Source: Halocaridina rubra
Lineage: Eukaryota; Arthropoda; Malacostraca; Decapoda; Atyidae
Assembly (NCBI GenBank): GCA_037179515.1
Contig: JAXCGZ010004402.1
Location: 1-51,239 of the forward strand
Length of the DNA: 51,239 nucleotides
Reading direction: 5' to 3'
Shown in pieces: positions 46,523 through 51,239 of the stretch. Made by a program: the position numbers and the translations under genes. The notes below the pieces were generated by a model. It saw only the letters and a program-made list of their open reading frames with translations, was not told where the DNA came from and searched no databases. Positions within the stretch are counted from its first letter, which is position 1. Each line of letters begins with the position of its first letter.

Positions 46523-49339
46523 TTGTTATACACAAATGCTGATGGATTAGCTGGTAAGGCAGTAGAATTAAAAGATAGGATTCACAACAGTAAGGCGGAT
46601 ATAGTAGCAATTACAGAGACTAAGTTGAGTGAGGACATAAAGAGTGTCACAGTTTTTCCTAAGAGCTTCAGAATATTAAGGGTTGAAAGATCTGAGAGGA
46701 CCGGTGGAGGGATAGCACTGCTCATAAGTGAAAGGATTCAAGTTGAAGAAATAAACTTGGCTATAGAAAGTGAGTTCAAGGAATTTCTTGTTGCTCGCAT
46801 AAATACTGGGTCAGAGAGCATAATAATAACTGTTGTATATAACACACCAAGGAACCAGAATAGGCTAGAAGTTTATGAGGAGAGTCATATAGGTACTATT
46901 GAAGTCATAAACTCAGTTGTTAACATGGCACGGGAGAGAATATGTAGGATTTGATTATGGGAGATTTTAATCATGAAGAGATAGATTGGATAAATCTTGA
47001 CCCACACAGTGGTGAGGACTCATTCGGGGCAAGATTCCTAGATTGCATACAAGGGAATTTCCTACACCAACATGTTATGGAACCAACAAGGGCCAGGGGT
47101 GGGGATGAGCCATCACTATTTGATCTAGTATTCACAGATAATGTGTTGGATATTGAAAAAATTAAGTATGAACCACCAATTGGAAAGAGTGACCACTGTG
47201 TGTTGTTGATGGAGTATATCATTGAAGATATTCTGCCTGAGAGTAGAGGCACTGAGGACATGAGGAGGAGCTATCCGAAAGGAGATTACATCAAAATGAA
47301 TGAGCTTTTTGCAGTTATTGACTGGAGAACCTTATTTTACAACAAATCTGTACAAGAAATGTATGACATCTTTTGTGAGAAATATGGGAAGATAGTAGAG
47401 TGTTGCATACCTGTCACCAAAGTAGGTGTAATTCATGCCAGAGAAAAATGGTTCGATAATGAGTGTAAAAGAGCTAAGGAGTGGAGAGACAAATGCTGGA
47501 AAAGGTATAGGAGGAGAAAAAACATAAATGCTTGGCAAACTTACAAAAGAGCAAGTAATGACTACCTAAGTAAAAGAGAGGCAGAGAGAGACTATGAGAG
47601 GGACATCACCAGGAAGGCTAAAGAAAATCCCAAGTTTTTCCACAGCTTTATCAGAGGAAAACTGAAGGTAAAAAAACAGGTTTTAAGGCTAAAGAGAGCG
47701 GATGGAAGCATCACTGAGACGGATGAAGAGATCTGCAAAGAATTGAACAAGGAGTTTCAGTCAGTATTTACAGTAGAAAATACCCCATCCCCTCAGATTG
47801 CAGAGATAGCAGCTCAAGGGCCGGTATTAGAGAACATCAACCTTACAGCCACAGAGGTATGCAAAGCTCTGATAGATTTAGATGTTCATAAAGCTACAGG
47901 TCCTGATGACATATCCCCTCATGTACATAAAAAATGCACAAACTCAATATCAGTGGCACTAAGTATCATATTTAAAAAGTCACTGGAGTCAGGGGAGATT
48001 CCAAGATGCTGGAAACAAGCAAATGTGATACCTATCTTCAAAAAGGGAAGGAGGGATACGGCTCTGAACTATAGACCGGTTTCCTTGACCAGCATAGTTT
48101 GCAAAGTTATGGAGAAACTACTAAGGAAACATATCTCTCTTCACTTGGAATCCTTCAACTTTTTGTCAGTGAGGCAACATGGCTTCAGAGAAGGTAGATC
48201 AACAGTAACAAACTTATTAAAATTTTATGATGAGGTAAGCCGAATCTTACAGGAAAGAGAGGGCTGGGCAGATTGCATTTTCCTAGACTTCCAGAAAGCG
48301 GTTGACACTGTTCCACATGGGAGACTTATTAGGAAGCTGCAAACAATGGCTAGAATAGGTGGAAATGTTTTGGAATGGATAAAAACTTACTTAGAAGGAA
48401 GGGAACAGAGGGTGAGAGTAAGACACTCAGTGTCTGAATGGAGAAGAGTTAGTAGTGGAGTTCCACAGGGTTCAGTTTAGGGCCACTTTTGTTCCTTGTA
48501 TATGTAAATGACCTACCAGAGTCTGTACATTCATTCATGAATATGTTTGCAGATGATGCAAAGATTGTGAAGAAAGTAAAAAACGATAACAATGGTAGAG
48601 AACTTCAGGAGGATCTAAATAATCTGCATGAGTGGTCAGAAAAGTGGCTAATGAAATTCAATACTTCAAAATGTAAGGTAATGAGAATGGGTACAAGTGC
48701 AAGAAGGCCCAAGCTTGACTACTCTGTGACTGGAGTACAACTTCAAGAGACAGAAAATGAGAGAGATTTAGGAGTAAACATACTGGCAGATTTGTCTCCA
48801 GAAATACATATAAATGGCATAGTAAGGGCAGCATATGCATTCTTATCAAATGTAAGGGTAGCCTTCAGGCACATGGCCAAGGAAATGTTCAGAAATATTT
48901 ATGTAACCTATGTGAGGCCAAAACTCTAATATGCAGCCCCCTTTTGGAATCCACACTTGAAAAAGCACATAGCTAAGCTTGAAAAAGTTCAAAGACATGC
49001 CACGAAACTGGTGCCAGAAATACGCAATCTCAGTTATGATGAGAGGCTGAGGAAATTAGACTTACCATCACTCGAAGCTAGAAGATTGAGGGGGATATGG
49101 TGACAGTCTTTAAATTCCTTCATGGTTATGATAGAGTGGATAGGGATCGATATTTTGATATGGCTGACTCTAGAACTAGAGGTCATAGTTTGAAGCTTCG
49201 TAAGAAAACTTCTTTGCAGGATGTAAGAAAGTACTTTTTCAGTGTAAGAGTAGTTGATAATTGGAATTGGCTAAGCGAGGAGGTAGTTATTGCTATCTCA
49301 ATCCATAGTTTTAAGGACAGGTATGATGAGTATCACTAA
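46523..49339 (+). pseudogene. LINE ORF2 remnant, copy I
   Basis: The endonuclease start (YTNADGLAGK, ITETKLSE) runs to a 1-nt deletion near 46952. The frame restored at 46951 covers MGDFNHEEIDW, KSDHCVLL and RT to the PQGSV motif, where another 1-nt loss (about 48478) occurs. 48489-48929 has FADDAK and ends at a TAA (GAA in others), and a lost G near 49095 shifts the last part (49097-49339). One RT core Phe is Val (FLDFQKAVD). Confidence 0.88.
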
Positions 49340-49412
49340 GTATAAAATGGAACCGATGAGGAGACGGGAAGATACGAGCTTTGGGCTCTTTCCCGTAAAC
49401 ACAATTAGGTAA

Positions 49413-49927
49413 ACACATTATTTGCAAATTGTTTTATTATTAGTAGTAGTAGTAGCAGTAGCAACAGAGTAGTTAAAAAATATTGAGAGTTGCAGCAGAC
49501 AATGTAATAATGCAACACATAACTTCTCCCTCCCTAAATACAAGACATTGCAAGGATATTATACTTTTTATTAATTCGTGTTTCAATTCCAGTTTAGAAC
49601 GACCATACCAATTGAATCTGTAGTAGCTTGCAAGCAAAATCTACCCTTAGATGTGCAAAACAACCATGCATATATTGACTCCATGCATAGACACTTTTTC
49701 CTTCTCATTATGAGAAAATTTGCACCACAAGTGTCCATAGTAAGTTTTTTGAATTAAGAGTTTAGTGAATAGCAGACACAGCTGCTGTCCATTTCAGTTT
49801 TGAATGTCATTAAATAATTTTTCTGTCACAAATCATGCGAGCAATCATAGATCTTGAACAACATACAGCATTACTTGCATAGACTCTTGGCCAATAATAT
49901 ATGTATTAATGGAAGATTCTCGCTCAT
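49413..49927. other. Non-coding flank, no recognised content
   Basis: A short AGT/AGC-rich stretch (49440-49470) follows copy I. Otherwise no repeat or gene is seen. Confidence 0.55.
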
Positions 49928-50074
49928 TGACCCTGCGGATGACTCAAATAGAGTGGTGAAATGGAACTGTGGCAGCAATTTATTCCCAAGAAGCTAAAGA
50001 GGAGTGATGGATGTGCATCAGCTTCTGGTGAATGCATGTGCTTTAACACGGCCAACCCAATTACAAAGGGAACA
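49928..50074. mobile_element. Dispersed repeat (same family as 10930-11105)
   Basis: AAGCTAAAGAGGAGTGATGG, CAGCTTCTGGTGAATGCATG and TGTGCTTTAACACGGCC match intron-2 blocks in the same order. Confidence 0.55.
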
Positions 50075-50397
50075 CAGAAGCTTCCCTATTTGCGAACAAC
50101 CGAATTTTGAACATTCACAGATATGAACTTTGAACATTCCCATTATCTACCCATGTACTAATGTATGTATTATTGTACAGTACTGTATTATTACATTATT
50201 ATTACTGTATCAAAATTCATTAATACTATAGACTTAATGTTTATGTAGTAGCTAGTTGTCTTTAGCCGAATTACTGTACAGTACTGGACATGTATGGACT
50301 GTTGAGTATTTTTTTATACCTAAACACGACTTGTAAACAATTCTATTTACGAATAGACTAATAGAACCTAACTCATTCGTAAATTGGGGAGTGTCTG
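50075..50397. mobile_element. Small TA-inserting MITE
   Basis: The left end CAGAAGCTTCCCTATTTGCG and the inverted right end CAGACACTCCCCAATTTACG are similar; TA follows the right end. The internal CATTCA / TTTGCGAAC style resembles Tigger-type MITEs. Confidence 0.5.
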
Positions 50398-51239
50398 TAC
50401 TGTCAGTTTATAAGTATGTATCAAGTATCTCAGTGACATCAACAGTGCTATTACTTGAAATATGGTACTATTGTTTCTTTACATAACATATATGCATGCA
50501 TCGAGTATTGACTACTATTACAACTTGAATAAGGGAACACGTTTTGTTGACTAAAAGCACATCTAATAACTTCTCAGATTCCTGTCAAGACGTTTCTGTG
50601 TTTATTAATCAGTTGTTTACGCTGAAATTTCGAGGTCCCGGGTACATGTCTACATATAAATGTACTGCAGCAGTCTTGACATATTTTATGTATACTAGCC
50701 AGCACTACCTTGGCAGGTTTATTGTACAAATATAGAAAGTCAATCTAGCTAAATGCTAGAGATGAATTGAAACTTTAAAACACAGAAAAACGTCATCAAG
50801 GAACGCAAATAAAATACTTTGACAATTTCTGGCTATAAATAGACTCAAAATATATCATCATTGCTCATAAATAGAATTCAGTGTATGATTGCAAAGCAAC
50901 AAAACAAAAGAGGTAAAATAAAAGGAAAATATATATATAACATTTTGGAAATGCAGTGGGCAATGCATGTCGTGCATTTCATTGAACTCTTTGAATCCTC
51001 GTTGCTGTAATTGCTCCTTAATGTATGAGCAGTGACCTCTACATGGCTCATTAGTCGCTTCTTCATGAAGCCCTGCCAAGGGGATCTCTGTATGAGCTGC
51101 TTAACGAGCTCATTATTGCTAGTCTTTTATAAAGAGTGTTGAATATCTGGCATAGTTGTTGTTTACTTTTATTTTGTCTTTCATAAAAACAAACTGCAAA
51201 CATCTGAATATTTTTGCACCTGGTGGCAAGTCGGTAGCA
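50398..51239. other. Non-coding end of window
   Basis: Several short open frames occur (for example 50544-50735 and 50858-51079), but none has a recognisable motif or splice-site context. No repeat is identified. Confidence 0.55.

Larger units (their letters stand above)
45711..49412 (+). mobile_element. CR1/L2-like LINE, copy I (5'-truncated, decayed)
   Basis: It joins the element at CTAGAATTTCTAAACAAG in ORF1 (equivalent to about 16870), then ORF1, ORF2, hairpin and a single partial tail unit. There are no microsatellites at either edge, in contrast to copies A-D and F-H. Frameshifts and stops in both ORFs make it inactive. Confidence 0.92.

Noticed and set aside
50544..51079. Small open frames at the end of the window
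   Set aside because: No motif, no splice or promoter context; length is as expected by chance in AT-rich DNA.

Overview
The window looks like nuclear DNA of an arthropod, most plausibly a malacostracan (decapod-like) crustacean. It is AT-rich and full of long simple repeats, and its single host gene has introns up to about 20 kb. It also carries a crowded mix of non-LTR retrotransposons, Penelope-like elements, hAT and TA-inserting DNA transposons and tRNA-derived SINEs. The species is inferred from repeat character only. No prokaryotic feature, rRNA or functional tRNA gene was seen.

Host gene: one gene, LHPP (phospholysine phosphohistidine inorganic pyrophosphate phosphatase, HAD superfamily), lies on the + strand in five coding exons: 9453-9571, 10359-10548, 11180-11331, 22577-22733 and 43251-43448. 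All introns are GT-AG, the phases agree, and the 816-nt coding sequence gives 271 residues with all four HAD motifs. A 5' UTR exon probably lies upstream because a splice acceptor ends at 9434. Almost everything else is repeat DNA, either before the gene (1-9434), in introns 3 and 4, or after it (43449-51239).

Layout: 1-5041 is a same-direction array of five 5'-truncated copies (A-E) of a CR1/L2-like LINE, with three of its four internal junctions at CA/CATA repeats. 5042-9434 holds simple repeats, two hAT-type MITEs and a SINE. Intron 3 (11332-22576) holds a LINE-J tail, a TIR element with internal satellite (12406-14085), a Tigger-like element with ~183-bp tandem units, a compound TA/CATA/CA microsatellite, and the full-length LINE (copy F) followed by two exact 900-bp tandem repeats of its 3' end (G, H). 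These run almost into exon 4. Intron 4 (22734-43250) holds a decayed I-type LINE, a second APE-type LINE (LINE-J) on the minus strand, an inverted copy of the satellite-bearing element, two head-to-head Penelope-like fragments, and a 5.87-kb hAT transposon with a perfect 8-bp target duplication. Inside the hAT are an inverted array of tRNA-headed repeats, a 1.27-kb TA-flanked foldback and a ~506-bp TA tract. Downstream of LHPP come SINE pieces, a nearly complete but decayed LINE copy (I, 45711-49412) and a small MITE.

The most unusual structures are the LINE family that repeatedly abuts AC/CATA microsatellites and its own tail; a conserved possible -1 frameshift site joining its ORF1 and ORF2; transposons that carry ~180-bp satellite units; and inverted copies of one such element on both sides of LHPP exon 4. 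No coherent new multi-gene system was found.
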